Shown here: positions 1 to 13,431 of the stretch, piece by piece
How the letters are laid out: each line of letters starts with the position of its first letter
How positions within the stretch are numbered: the first letter of the stretch is position 1
Source of the DNA: Deuterostichococcus epilithicus
Lineage: Eukaryota > Chlorophyta > Trebouxiophyceae > Prasiolales > Stichococcaceae
NCBI GenBank assembly: GCA_033439295.1
Contig: JAVTLE010000015.1
Span: forward strand, 2,108,001-2,172,000
Reading direction: 5' to 3'
DNA: 64,000 bases
Translations under genes and position numbers: made by a program
Notes under the pieces: model-generated
The model's database searches: none
What the model was told of the DNA's origin: nothing
Seen by the model: only the letters and a program-made list of their open reading frames with translations

Positions 1-198
1 ACACGCGTCCCCGGTGCCAGCACCTGCAAGCAGGCCGGTGCCTCTGCTTTCAGCCATGCTCTCGGCCTGCAGCTTGACCTCGGAACACACCTGCCACGTG
101 ACCACAGAGCCAGCACGACTCCGGGATGCTGTCTCGGCGCAGGACACCGGCAGGAAATGCGACGGCGGGTGCCGCCGCACGCCGGCTGCAATATTCGT
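1..198. other. Flank downstream of the beta-helix membrane protein gene
   Basis: This stretch lies 3' of the stop codon chosen for the large minus-strand gene. It may hold its 3' UTR or a further exon. No other coding signal was recognised. Confidence 0.3.
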
Positions 199-3100
199 TT
201 ATGTGACGCAGCGCTCAGCACTAATCACTGATGTCACACAGGGGCACAGTGCTGCAGCACCTGAGACGCGAGCCGCCTCGCCGGCAGCAGCCGCCCCCGA
301 CGGCGATGCCGCGTCCAAAGACGGCTGCGAGCACTCGGACGAGCGCTGCGTGTGGCGCATGGGGGACGAGGACGCGCGCTCGGCGTCGGCCGCCGAGCCC
401 GCCTGCTCCAGGTCCAGTTCCTCGTCGTCAGCTGACTCCTCCTTCTGCGCGCGATGCTGGCCGTCACGGGACATCCTCGAAGATGCGCTGCAGCATGAGG
501 CTGCACTGCAGGAGGTGCGATGCTGCGCTTCATGCCGTTGGACACCGCGTGCATGTCCGATCACCCCAACACAATCAGCTGAGCCAGCAGGCACTGGCAC
601 CCGGAACTCTTTGGCGGAGACCCTCAGAACCAGGCTCCAGTGACAGCTCCGATGGCAGCCTTACAAGTGTGTCTCAGCAGGTGCATCAGCGCACCTCGAC
701 ATACATGCCCCTGTCAGCGGCGTCGCCGCTGGCATCGCTGGGCTCGGGCGTGACGCGAGAGCTGTACCGGCCCAGCAGCCGCCGCCGCGCCCTCTGCAGC
801 AGGTGTCGGCGTTTTGGTGGGAAGCAGCTCTGGCAGAGGGACAGGCGTCATTTTGGCTCAAGGCGAGGTGCAGTCGTCAGCCGCTCCTGTGCTGGGCAAG
901 CATTCTTGGCACAGCGGACCGTCATGGCCGTCTGCGCAGACGCGTGACACAGTTTCCCCAAGAGCCTAATACAAACCCGCGCCTGGCACTGCAGGGAGCC
1001 CCAGGCGGTGCTGAACACCACAGCTGCGATGCCGGCGGCAACGACGCCGGTCGACAGGAAGACTTGCGCCACCGCGAAAAGGTGCTGCGCTGAGGGCGTG
1101 AGACCTGCCCACTTGAGCGCCGAGCCTGACAGCAGCAGCAGCCACAGCACTGCGGTAGCACGACGGAATGCTTGCATGAACGTGGGTGGTCACCTACACA
1201 GACACACATCTGAAGTGCTGCACATGCAGCATCCCAGTGGCAGACATTGTGACCAATGTCGCCAAGTGCACTGGAACTTGGTACAGGGTGCCCAGGAGGC
1301 ACATGTGCGCACCAATGGTGCTCAACATCTGGAGGTAGTTGTCGACGGGCTTGGAGTACGGTCGGAGGTGGGTCACCAGGAACAGATAGGTCACCAGCAC
1401 CAGCTGTGCCAGCAGCGCCTGTTTGCAGTTGAACAGGAATCACAGCTTCCTAATGCGTGGCGGTGTTGCGCTGTGTTCAGGCTTGTTAGGCAGCCAGTGG
1501 GGTCCAGCCATCATGGGTTTCAGAGCCTTGACAGCGACCTCTACAATCAGCCAACAGTTGCGGACCAGTGCTGCTGCCGACAGGAAGTGTTCGAGCCTGC
1601 CGTGCATGATAGGTTCGGGCAGGTGCCTGCTCACCCTCCGGCAAGGTGCAGATGTGCGGGGCGAGCAAGGTCAGCGTGCATCACCTACAAACAGCTCGCA
1701 CTTGAGCACTCTGATGTTACTTGCGCCTTCTGAGCACCTGCGTGGAGCCGAAGGGCTGCGCGGGCACGAACACGGGGATGGCGCCGATGAGCAGCTTGCG
1801 CACCATCTCGAAGGTCTCCCAGTAGGGCATGTTGTAGCCCTTGTACAGGAAGCCAAAGCGCGCCTGCACCTTGGGCTCCTGTGCGGGGGACACGTAGTGG
1901 ACCAGATCAGGTGTCCATTGAGACTTCGAACCGTCCGGCGTCAGGGCATCATGATCTGAAAGCTGGCTGATGAACGGCCAGTGTAAAGGCTGCAAAGGTG
2001 TGCAACATGACGGCAGGCAGATAGATCCTGCATGTGGCATGCGGGGCTGCATTCGGTGCAGGCGGTGCCGCAGGATCCGGGTGCAGCCGGTAACGACATG
2101 CGGCTCATGGCAATGAGGGAACACTCTGCGACAGACAGACGGTTGACGTATTCGAGCTGGCAATGTAAAAACTGGCTGCAGCACCCAATCACCTGCAGCC
2201 GGTGGCGCAGGAAGTAGAGGATGAAAAAGTAGGCGGCCGGCACCAGGAAGGCGAAGACGACCATGAAGACGACGCCCGGCACGAAGTAGCGCAGGTAGAT
2301 GGGATCCCACGGCCCGCCCGGCAGCTTGACCTGGATGCGGAAGTCTGCACGCAGGTAGCTGCGTCCAGAAACAGCGGCGCCGTCATGGTGACGCGTCACG
2401 CTGATGATGATGATAAAAATCAGATCTTCGACCCCGGCGCGGCCACGCTCATGGTGTGTTGCCCACCGTGGGCAGTTCTGTCCAAGATCGCTGGGATGTG
2501 TTTCCCCCAGCAGGCAGCCCCTGGGAAACCCTAAACCCTAAAACCACGCACCGGCCGATGTCCAGGTTGGTGTAGGAAAACATCTGCAGCGCGGTGGTGG
2601 AGCACTGCGGGTACACCAGCGTCACCAGCCAGAAGGCGTTCTTCCAGCACCTGCGGAGACGACACAGCCCTCAACAACAAGAGGTGGACATCCAAGTGTG
2701 GGATGCCAAGCAGACCGACTGTGGCGATGTCTAGAGGGAGGCGCACAGTACGTTCACGGTGGGGGCGCACAGTGCCTGCATCTCACAGCTCTGATACTCG
2801 CGTTGAATTTGCCACGTGTTGCGGCTGAAGACGGCCGCCGCATGGGCGCCTCGACACACGGGCAGGATCCGGAGGTGAGCAGAAAGAGTCGATGCGCCTC
2901 ACCTGGCCCGCAGGTTCGTGGCCCACAGCAGCCAGCGGGCACGCCTGCGCTCCTGCAGCGCCGGCAGCAGCCAGCCGCCGTCGCGCGGGTGGCCCAGCCC
3001 CCGGGCCAGGCGGCGCGCCACGAGCTGCAGCGCCATGCACAGCAGCACCGCGCCTACCTGCGCGAGACACCGCACAAGACCTCCCTCGCAGCTGTGGGAA

Positions 3101-6100
3101 GGCCTGCCCAAATCTCAGAGGCGGCGGGAGCACGGCGCATACCGTCGACCACGCACCGCGCCGCACCGAAGCACAGTGCCACTGCAACCATCCCTCGCGA
3201 GAAGCCACCAGAAGGAGCGGCCCACATCGGGGACCCTGCTCTCCGAGTTCGATCTGCTGCGACTATGATAGAGTGGACAGACTTTCAGGATTGGGAGACG
3301 AGCGTACAATAGCAGAGCGCACCGGTAGCGCCATGGTGAAGATCCAGGACTGGTAGAACCCGTAGCCGCGCCAGTAGCAGGCGGGCGCCGTGACCGCGAT
3401 GCCCAGGTTGGCGGTGTCGCTCCAGGACATGGCCTGGCTGGTCGCACGCGGCCACGCCAGGTCGTACGACTTGAACAGCGCCAGAATCTGCGGCGCCAGA
3501 GGAGACCGCTCGTTGTGGATGCTCACATGTGACGAGCCTCACACAAGGTCCGCAGAGTCCTCTGGTCTGCCTGTGCAAGCCCCTGCATGTAAGACATTGC
3601 CGCAGCCACCTCTGCCACCACTGTGCGACATCAGAGCACGATCGGCAGGGATTGGGCAACACGAGTAACAGGAAGCTGATTGCGTGGAGCCCCACACCAG
3701 CATCGTGTGGCACCAGCCATCACAAAGCTGCTCAGCCGAACGGCCTGGGCGCCATTGCGGCCAGCAGGCACCTGCAGGTGGGTGATGATGATCTTGACCA
3801 TGTAGCCGGACCCGCTGTCGTCAGCGGAGCCCCAGTCACGCACGAACATGAGCACCAGGACCGCCAGGAAGACGAGCAGCACCAGCACCAGCAGCAGCCG
3901 GCCGCCGCCATCCCGATGGCACATCCTGCGGTGCGGCGATGCCTGGGATAGGACTCGGTTCGAAGGTCCGTCTGTTGGGTACGCTTTGTGAGGAGACTGG
4001 CACGCATTGCAAGGCGGAGCACAGCTGCAGATGAGGCCGCGATGTGGTGGCTGCAGCCATCCGTGCACATGCTAATCGCCATTCGAGGGCGCTGGCATGG
4101 CGGTCAAGACAAGGTCGTTCAGGAGACGGCAGCACTGCATAAGGCCTGGCAGAGCAGGGTGGCAAGGGGCGCACACGCAGGCGTTCGAGAATGGAAAGTA
4201 GCCGTCGTTGCAGACAGAGCACAGCGGCCCGTGGTATCCCTCGGCACAGGACGCATTCGCGGTCGTTACCCTGCGCGCCAAGAGAACAGCCGAAAGGTTG
4301 TCATAGAGGACCAAAGAGGATCAAGCGGGTAGGCAGCTGCAGCAGTGGCTTGCCACAGCGGCAGTCCCCTGACCTTGCGCAGTTGTGCACACCAGTCTTT
4401 GCCTGGCAGCCTCCCAGACCCGCCGTGGGCAGCCTCCAGCATCAACACGCTACAGACATGCACCCAAGTGGCAAATCGGGCGGCATCAACAGTGCCAGGA
4501 TGTTTCGCAATCGAAGTGCTTGTTAAGGTGCCATGCCTGCCCTCCAGGTCGCCCTCGCAGGCGCGCCGCAGGATGCACTGGTACACATGCGGCGACTCGT
4601 CCGCGGAGCGCCAGAAGCGCGGCTCCACCTTCAGGTTCCGCCCGCCGGCGCACTGCGCGCCTGCGCAGTCAGAGGCACCATTTCTGTTGACTGTGTTTGT
4701 TGCGTTGTGTGTCTGTTCACGAGATGTGCGTGCGGCTGATGAGTCCTCACCGCCCGCGCACTGCGCGCCCGCGCACTGCGCGCCGCGCAGCACGCCTTTG
4801 CAGCGGAGAACCAGATGACGCGGTGTGTCTGTGGCACTGCTTGAAGCCTTCTAAGAGCAGGTGTGCAGACAGCACTGGGACACGCGGCCACCCTGGACGA
4901 GGGAAGGGCGCCCTTCGCCATGCCGAGCGGTGCACTGGCGACATCAGCGCATACATGTGCTTTCTGCAATTTCTGCAATTGCGGGCGCACAACCCTGCAA
5001 AGTATACAGACGCACGGCTGCAATGTATATCACAGGCGGCTGGGAGGGGGTGGGGGGGGGTGGTCCNGCAGCATGGCGGCACGGACGCACCANCGGGGCA
5101 TGGCAGGCAGGAGTTGCCGTCGAAGTTGAAGAAGCCGGCATCGCAGTCCAGGCAGCGGTCGTTTGTGCGCATGTCGTTGTGCGTTCCCGGCGGGCACCTC
5201 TGTTGCGGCAAGCCAGGCAACAAGTCTACGGGACGATACGAGGAGCAAAGCTAAATGTGCATTCAATTTGCAACAGCCGTGTGCTGCCAGCACGCGCCAC
5301 ATTCAAAGGATGTCCTCATGTCTTACTCAGGACATGGTTTCAACAGTGAGCAGCACGCGCCGCAGCGCTCCTGCCCGTGTGGGCGCGGCTGGCCTGCTCC
5401 CACCTGGATGTCGAAATTGAGAGCGAGCGGCGGCAGGACAGACAGCTTCCTGCCTGCGCCGCCAGCGCGGGCGAGGCTGCTGTCGGGCCCCAGGCACATG
5501 ATCGGCAGGCTGTGATTTGATGAGCCTACCCGCCCTGCGGCACACGGGATGATGGCTCCGTCTCAGCAGTGGTCTTGAGGTGGCATGAAAGCAATCCCTG
5601 GACCCTTGACCCTAGATACAGGCGCCCTGACCCCAGATTGGTGTACCTGTATAGCCCTCCCGACTGTATCAGATCCGCCTCTACGACTGAGACAACGACG
5701 ATGTCGGGCCTTGTGTCCTTTCTCTGCTCGGAACGTCTTGTTAATTGCGCTGCGCTATTGAGAACGCTGCCTGCTCATGCCAGCTGCTACTGCCTGGCTG
5801 TTCGCACCTGAAATGACGAGGTGGTCGAAGGTTGTGGTGCCGTTCTCGACAATGGCGGTGCCAGAGGCGACGCTGGTGATGCGCCAGCCTCTATCGACGT
5901 CCAGGACCTGCATCGTGCAGAAGAGCAGTTGGAGGAGGATCAAATGCCCTGCTGTATCCTCCACACCGGCTCGGAGGCGACCGCAAAGGGTTTGCAGCCG
6001 CCACAGCTGCTTGCTTGCAGCTGCCAGAGCGAGTCGAATGCTTGCAGCTGCCAGAGCGAGTTGAGCACGCAGGGTTCGAGGTGCCAATTTACAACAGCAG

Positions 6101-9100
6101 CCAGGCAGAAGCGAACCTCGCATGTCCAGGTGTTGGAGGTGAAGCCCAGCTGGCCATAGTAATCGAAGAGCCCCACCCGCAGCGGCGGCAATTCCTGACC
6201 AAGCAAGTACTAGAAGTCTGAGTTGAAAGCGCACGGTTCGCCAGGGCTGCCCCACTGGCCATTCTGTCATGGTCGACCTGACTCCCTGCGCTGAACCTCG
6301 TGCTGCCGTGCCATGCGCTGCCGTTTCCAGCTGACTTTGCAGCCTACACTGAGCGACATACCTTGACTCCTGCTCACCTGGGCGGCGACGATGCTGACCT
6401 GTCCTGTATATGCTGGGTCATACGCCGCGGCTGGCAGGAATGCCGCCCTGACCACCTCTGTGGCATTGCTCTCCGGCGCCAGCCGCAGGTGTGTGCAGTT
6501 GGCACATGTCAGCGGCGCGGCAGCGGATGTCGCATTATGCAGCCAGTATATTGACCGCCCTGCAGTGTGGCAGGGATGATACTCGGATGGCGAGTCATAA
6601 ATGACCATGTCATGCTGGATACCCTATGCCCAGCGCGAATACCTTGTCGGTGGCTTTGCGCTCCTTCTGGGTTTGTGTGTTCAGGCATGCTGGTCGCAGC
6701 TACACAAACGCCCACCACGCACGGCGTCGTCATCGTTCGCAAAGGTCAGGCTGCGCAGGTGGGCGCTGGAAGCCAGGTTGGCTGCGATGAACAGGCTGCC
6801 GCCCAGGTTGGCGCGGTTCCCAGTGAACATCAGGCCCTCCAAAGTGAAGTTGCTCTGCTGGATGTAGATGCCGCCTGCGGCACCCACGCCCTGACGTGTG
6901 TCAACGAACTGGAAGCTGGAGCTGTTGTATGCTGATTATCATCGGCAATCGCATGAGCGGCAGAGGCTCGCACATGTCTAGAGTCAAGCACGTGTAGCAT
7001 GCGGCCCAGTGTTTGGCAGACACTGACACGGATGCTACCACCGCGACCTGGCACCGCGCTCGATCCTGCTATCATGCGCAAGGCCGTGCATCGGTGTTGC
7101 TGCAGGCCGCACCTCCGAAGGCCTCAGTGTCCATGGGCACGCTGTTGCTGCTGACACCGCCGCCCAGCATCGTGAAGGACGCGTGTGCGCCGCTGCTGGA
7201 TGCATAGTAGACGCCTCCGCCGGCCTGTAGTGGACTCAGCGTACATCAGCACATGGGACTGGGCAGCCCCTAAGGCATCTCAAGGCATCAGTTGCAGTGG
7301 CAGACTAGTGCTGATAAGGGCGAGCACTCTCCACCCCAATCCATGCCGAGTGTCGAAAAGGCCGGCTGAGACGGGGAGCTCGCTGCTGCAACCGCTGCTT
7401 TGACATGCTGATGATAATTGAAGCAGCAAGCGCACTTGGCTGGCGGTGTTGTGTTCGAGCAGCATGTTGGTGAGCAGCGCAAAGGCCGACTTGCACCCGG
7501 CGCCGCCGAGGCAGGTGGGCTCCAGAAACAGCGCGCCGCCGAGGCCGGAGCCGGCCGCGCCGCCGGCCGCAGGCCCCAGTGCAGCGTTGCGCAGTATCAC
7601 ACTGTCCTGGCGACATCAGCGATTCGGATGCATGTATGTGTCAGAACAGAGAGGTAAAGGCACAGCGCACCGCCCAGCAGGAGCTCTAGCGCGAAACAGC
7701 TCGGCAGAATGCTGTATCGTAACCGAAGAGTCGCACTGGAACTACACCAGGAATGTGGCGTCTTGCCGCCAAACCTCCCTTTGAGACGGCACGGAGCAAC
7801 ACAAGGCCATGGCAGCGTGAGCCACCTTCAGGCGCAGGCTGCCAGACTGCAGCGCAATGGCGCCGCCCTGCAGCTTGGCCACGTTGCCGGAGAAGGTTGA
7901 GGAAGTAATCGACACCGCCGTGGCGTTGGGCTGCTTCGCGCTGCATGAGCCGCTGCCTTTGAAGTCGTCCAGGCCCATGTTGATGGCGCCGCCGCCCTGC
8001 AGGCATGCCAGATCAAGGGGTGAGGCTACCAAGGCGTCAGCTTGCAGTGCCTCCAGATGCGTCCAGACCTCAAGCAGTTCACAGCGTGTGAAACCTGTGG
8101 TTGTCGGGCCTCGCAAGCCGGAAGGGTGCAGGCCTCAGGCTTTGGTGTCATCGGGACAGGGATAGGTGTCGGCAGCCTTCCGAGCGAGGATTCTCAGCCT
8201 TCGAAATACTTTGCAACGAACCCTCACCAGTGTGTAGTCCTGCTCCCTGCACAGCGGCTGCCCGTTGTTGACGAATGCGCAGCGATTGAAGGACGCCTGC
8301 ACGTCATCACCAATGACGACAGCGCCGCCATAGTCCTGCGCATGCGCATGGGTGAAGTCTCAGTTGCACCAGTGCCGCGCTCCTGCAGGGGTCCTGTGAG
8401 CATACAGGGTTCCAGCCTTTGATTTACAGCTAGCGCCGTCCAGCTTTTAGGTCTCAAATACACACACACACGTACATATATACATGCATATGCAAAACAT
8501 CTATCCGCCAGGCTTCAGAAGCTTGTGTCCACCGCAAATCATACGGATGGTATCACTCGCCTGCGCATGGTTCTCATCGAACACTGTGTCCCACACCGCC
8601 AAGCGGCAGCCCTCGGCAGCATATATGGCGCCGCCCAGCTGCGCATTGTTGTGCGCCCAGGTGCAGTTGCGGACCTCGATGACGCTGGCGCAGTAGCCCG
8701 AGCCCTTGGTCCCTGACACAAGCGAGATACACGTGATAAGAAAGATGCACTCAGTTGCTGCTATTATGTAGCGCTTCCGTGCAGTTGCCGCAAAACAGCA
8801 AAATACCACAAGAGCATGCAGCAGCAATTCGAAACCTTGAGGGTTTGGCTCACCCCGAAAGGTTTGGAACATGAGCACAACAAAAAGAAAACAGAGCCCC
8901 GACAATTGCACGCCTGCGTTTTTTAGTGCAGCACATTGCAGAGTGACCGTCAGTAAGGAGCGACTGTGTGCCGCAGAGCGAGCGAGCCCGCACCCGAGTT
9001 CTCTTCGAAGTCAACATTCGTAAAGGACACCAGCTCGGCGTTGCCGACGTTGAAGACGCTGCCCTGCCCTAGGGCCGTGTTGCCGCTCACCTTAGAGTCC

Positions 9101-12100
9101 TGCACGCCAGCTCGACACAGCATGTCTGACGGACTGGTGACCGCCAGCGCAAATGCGCAGGCAGAAACGGGGAACGAGCTCAGCGCCACTGCCGCCACAT
9201 GCCAAGGCGGCACTGCAGGGGGCTACTGCAGTGCCATGCACCTGGCGAGCGAACGACTCCATCATTTCTTAAACAGGATCAAAGCACATTCTGGCGCCTC
9301 GTTCTTCCTGCTTTTGGAACAGGACCGACGCATAGGAACCAGTGATGAAGCCTTATACAGCAGGCCCGCACCTTGACGAGCAGCATGGTCGGGATCTCGT
9401 TGGAGCCAGCCTGCTTGGCGACCTCGAAAGCACCGCCGTCGGTCGCCGTGTTGCGCAGCACGCTGACGCGTTCCATGACCATGGTCCCCGCCAGCGCCTT
9501 TGCGCCGCCGCCGCCCAGTCCCGCCCTGCGGCCGTGCGCAGGAGGGATCTGTTGGCGGACGGTTTGGACTGCGGCACTCCCTTCATGTTGGCGGCCGCCC
9601 GCTGCGTGGAAGTAGAGGGTACGTACAGCAGATCAGTCAACAAAGCTAGGTTGTGCTGCTGTTCCAGCTGCCTTGCGAATGTGCGCCTGGGCATAGCAGT
9701 GTAGGCACAAGGTCACAGCAGGGCGCCAATCTCGCAGAAGTCTGATGACAAGGCAGGTGCTCACTGGTTATCGGCAATGACGCTGTCAGCCACATAGGCG
9801 AAGCCGAAGATGCACATGATGCCGCCGCCGTGGAAGGCGGCAGAGTTATGCGAGAAGTTGGATCCCACAAAGCTCAGGTTGGAGCCTGCGCATATAGCAG
9901 CAATTGCAGAGTATGCTAAAAATCTCGGACTTGAGCAACACAAGCTTGAATTTGCAGCCTGCAAGCAACCCGAAACGTCATGCAAATGCAACTCAGGAGT
10001 GGAATGCAGCCTCAGCCTGCGATGATGCACTGATGACGCACCGCCATAGATGTTGGCACCGGCGGCAAACGCGCCGACGCTGTTGCCGACGACCGTGATG
10101 TTGGTGAATGGCTGCGCCGGATCGATGTGCATGGTGTTGGAGAGGTGCATTGCGCCGCCAGCAAAGCCCGCATTGTTGTTCATGAACGACACGTTCCACA
10201 TCGACAAGTTGGAGTTGATGCCTGCGCGCGGCACACACGACTGCTGATAAGATCATCATCTGCTGACAGGATCAAAACAAACAGTGCCGTGCAAGCAGGA
10301 CACAAGGCACCACGTGTCCTCGCGCATGACTAGTCGTCAGGTGCCATGCTTCCATAGTGCCACACTGCACAGGCAGGACCACTGCCTGCCCGTGTCCATC
10401 CCCAGGTCACCCCAAAAGTAAATGTACAAGTAGTGCGCAACAGTGCAATTCGTCAGCGTGAGAGTGAGGCAAGCAGGAACAGAGATCGATGCGCACTTGC
10501 AAGGCCGCCGCCGACGCCGCCCACAGAGGCGCACTGGTTTGATGCGAACAGCGAGTCGCTGATGGATATCAGCGAGCTGTCCGCCTGTATAGCGCCGCCG
10601 AAGTTATCCACAGACGTGTTGTTGACGAAGACACAGTCCTGCGGCAGGTCGACAGACCACGTCAAAAGCCGCGTGTCTCCTGCAATACAATTCACGCTGT
10701 GTGCAGAGCAGTGCAAGGTCTCAAGCGGTGCATCCCGCTTGCCGAGTCACAAGCCGGCATGTTCCGGGTGCACCACCGGCCTGTTGCTTGCTGCTCACTA
10801 GACCAACACCACTGTTCCGTTCTTGACAATGTCACACCTGGATGACGGTGGCGTTGGCGGTGCTGGCCTCCAGGTTGATGGCGCCGCCTGACAGCTGCGC
10901 GCTGTTGCCGCTGAACACCATGCGCTGGATGCGGGGTGCGCCCTCCGATATGGCAATGCCACCGCCGTCTTTCGCGGTGCAGCGCGTCACTGTGAGGCCT
11001 GGTCCACGGCCCAGACGTCGTGTTAGGACTGTGCAGGCTGCAGCCAGATATTCGGGGCAGCCTCATCGTGTTGTCGACAAATGCAAGTCTGTGTACCGTT
11101 GGTGCGACTTACAAAGGCCAGGACAACCTCAAGGATCCTGCAGTGAAAGTGCTGGCCAGCACAGACCTGCAATGAGCGACTCGGGCGTTTGGCGGGCCGT
11201 CATAAGAAATGCCCGCCCGCTGTCCTGGCAATCGACAACTGTGTGCTGCGCCGCCGCCAGCGAGTCGAGCCGCAGGTCGATGCTGCCGAAGGAGATGTCA
11301 CGATTGCCGCTGCCGGTGTAAACTCCTGCAAGGCGAAAGACACTGTTCCAATGGAACCTGACTGGCCGCTAGGCGTTTCTGATTGGGCTGCAATATGATA
11401 GTAGATCTGTGACAAGGTGAATGTGCACACGACGCTCAACAGGCAGCATGGCTCAGCCACACCCTGGGCCTCGCCTGGGCCCACGAGAATGGTGGATGCA
11501 TTGACGGCCGCCTTGACGGCCTGTTGGATCGTCTTGCATGGCGCCTGCCAGCTGCCGCAGTCGGCTGCTGAGCTACTGCCATTTGTGGCAGGGAACACGA
11601 ACACGTTCCCTGCAAAATCAAGGCAGGTGAAAGTGGCCACATGGCCAGGAGATGAAACTGCCACACAATCGGATAGTTGAGCTCGAAAGCTGCCGAACAC
11701 CAAGCTGCCGCATCCCGCTTACTGCATACCAGAACACAAGGTGGTTGAGACGATGGTTGATTCAAGGCAAGAATCACCTGTGCTGTTGACAGGTTGCAAG
11801 GGGAGAGTCCGTGCCACCAGAGCGCCATTGACTGTGATGCCGACCCTGCGCCATGTAGTGTAGGGTCGACTTCGGCGCTCAGGATGGCCTTGACATTGAC
11901 ATGTACGAGCACGAAGAACGCTGCAGGCTCACCAGTAATGAGCGGTGGAAACACCAGACAGCAGTACCGCCCGCAGGACACTGCAGTCTGCAGTGAAGCA
12001 TGTGCTTGACGCCTCCTGCGAAGCCCCGACCTCAGACGCGTCGCAGCCTGCGCCTGAGCAGCTGTGCACTGCATAGGCGTCAAGCGGCACGCGTGGAGCA

Positions 12101-12378
12101 GCTGGGTACACCACCTGCAGCAAAAAAGTGCAGGAGCTGTAGCACTATGGCGGCGGCGCATGGAGGCTGTAGCAACAAAGGTGCCATATACGCAGCAGGA
12201 AATTGCACAAGATTGAGGTCGGCACCTCCACTGAGCTGCCTGAAGCTGAGTCCACGGCTATCGCAAAATGATAAAATCCAACTTCCGCCGGTGCGTTGCC
12301 CTGAGCAGCCGCGGGGCTGCATGCAAGCCCACTGAGCAATGTGCTCCACGCTAACAGCGCGATGATGATTCGACGCAT
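199..12378 (-). CDS. Large secreted/surface beta-helix, EGF-like, multi-TM protein
   Basis: The predicted protein starts at 12378 with a signal peptide (MRRIIIALLAWSTLLSG, then an AAAQG cleavage-like end). About twenty small exons follow. From about 11.7 to 6.4 kb they encode repeats of the form GGAI/GGGI preceded by NNT, GNS or HNS, typical of right-handed parallel beta-helix (pectin-lyase-like, Pmp-like) repeats; one exon has the family hallmark CKTIQQAV. From about 5.5 to 4.1 kb come Cys-rich modules (CPPGTHNDM, CLDCDAGFF, CSVCNDGYFPF) like the GCC2/GCC3 ephrin-receptor-type domain. From 3.9 to 0.9 kb hydrophobic exons (LLLVLVLLVFLAVLVLMFV; FVPGVVFMVVFAFLVPAAY; TAVLWLLLL) form a multi-TM region. 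A Ser/Ala/acidic tail ends at 199. Similar fused proteins are known in green algae, where their function is unknown; a cell-surface or channel-like role is inference. The exon set is incomplete and the 3' end is the least certain part. Confidence 0.75.
2526..2542. repeat. Short interstitial telomere-like repeat (AAACCCT)2
   Basis: Two tandem copies of AAACCCT followed by AAA lie in an intron of the beta-helix gene, just after the exon encoding SYTNLDIGR. On the gene strand this reads TTTAGGG, the plant-type telomere unit. It is too short to be a former chromosome end. Confidence 0.6.
4640..4795 (-). repeat. GC-rich repeats on both sides of a short intron
   Basis: On the minus strand the exon before the intron ends in two copies of GCGCGCAGTGCGCGGGC. 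The next exon begins with a third, nearly identical copy (GCGCGCAGTGCGCCGGCG). The intron between them, about 90 nt, starts GTGAGGACTC and ends ACTGCGCAG. The coding result is a repeated QCAG motif at the start of a Cys-rich module. Confidence 0.65.
6008..6062. repeat. Tandem duplication of about 27 bp
   Basis: GCTTGCAGCTGCCAGAGCGAGT occurs twice in a row with a few spacer bases, inside the beta-helix gene. It probably lies in an intron or at an exon edge. Confidence 0.7.
8457..8493. repeat. CA/TA microsatellite
   Basis: A CA-repeat run passes into alternating TACATATATACATGCATATGC. It lies in an intron of the beta-helix gene between the exons near 8.3 and 8.55 kb. Confidence 0.8.
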
Positions 12379-13431
12379 CGTGAATGGATCTCTAGACCCA
12401 TCTAAGCGGGTGTCGGGCTATGCCGACCGGTTGAGAGTAGTAGTGACGTTGGCACACACGGAAAGATCGGCAGACAAGTTCTCATTTACGAAGAATGTGC
12501 GCTTGATAGTCTATTGTTTATGACCAGGCCTGCGCAAGTGCTTGCGATGGACGCTGACGGCGTGCAATGCTGAGCTGACGTAAAAACATCAGGATCCGCG
12601 ACCCCCCGCATTCCAAGCTAGTTCACGATGTGCGGCGCACTCGCGGCCAGCGAGACGGCCGCGGCACGAGCATATTATACTCATGGCATGAATAGCGCTC
12701 TTGCAGTGCCCTCGATCATCTCGTGGCAGCAGGCCAGGTCGCAATCTCCGTTTTGTCGTGCGCGTATCTGTCGTACTTCCCGAGCCTGACCAGGCCTCGT
12801 TGGATTTCTTTCTGTTCAGCCCAGAGATTCACGAGGAAAGAGTCTGCGCTACGCCGTTTGCAACACTGAAGATCGACCGCCAGGCTGTGGCTGGAGACAT
12901 GTGCACGATTGGTGACTGAAGGATGGGAGGACTGACCAGCTGAGGTGAGACTGGTTGAAAAATACGGCTACCCGGCTGGCTCGGCATGTCGCGAAGTTAC
13001 ATCTCAGCGTGCTGCAAGCATCGCGCAGAATGTCACTGCCGTGTTCTACATAAATGATTCAAACCCTGATGTCCTGAAATTGAAGCTGATGTGGCACCAA
13101 GTTGATGATCGGGACCGTCGCGCGACTAGTTGTTATTCACTGCACCATAAGCTGTGTCTGTATCACTCCCTGCTGGTCAGCAGAGGCAAGGGCGGCCGAC
13201 CCGGATCTGCTTCGGATCTCTTAACATCGCAAGCTCAGTCGAATATTTTGCCCAGCTGCCCATCTACAATAAGGTTGAGCGAGCGGTTACCAGGCCATAA
13301 GCGTCCATTAAACGCCGTTCGGGTGCCTGGTGTAGGGCGTTCGCTTTGCACAGCACAAACAGCGCCAGGCACGCCAGCGACTCTTCCAGCACCCGCAGCG
13401 GCTGTGAGGCGGAGGCACATGTGAGGCGCTC
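12379..13431. promoter_or_regulatory. Divergent upstream region
   Basis: This 1.05 kb lies between the start codons of the minus-strand beta-helix protein and the plus-strand antiporter, so it must hold both upstream regions unless an unseen 5' exon is present. An AT-rich CATATTATACTC lies at about 12.67 kb. A 160-codon open frame (12945-13424) crosses it but does not resemble any family I know and may be chance. Confidence 0.4.

Noticed and set aside
2526-2542. Former chromosome end at the TTTAGGG repeat
   Set aside because: Only two units, located inside an intron with gene exons continuing on both sides.
12945-13424. 160-codon plus-strand open frame between the first two genes
   Set aside because: No family resemblance and no splice link to the antiporter; treated as upstream sequence.
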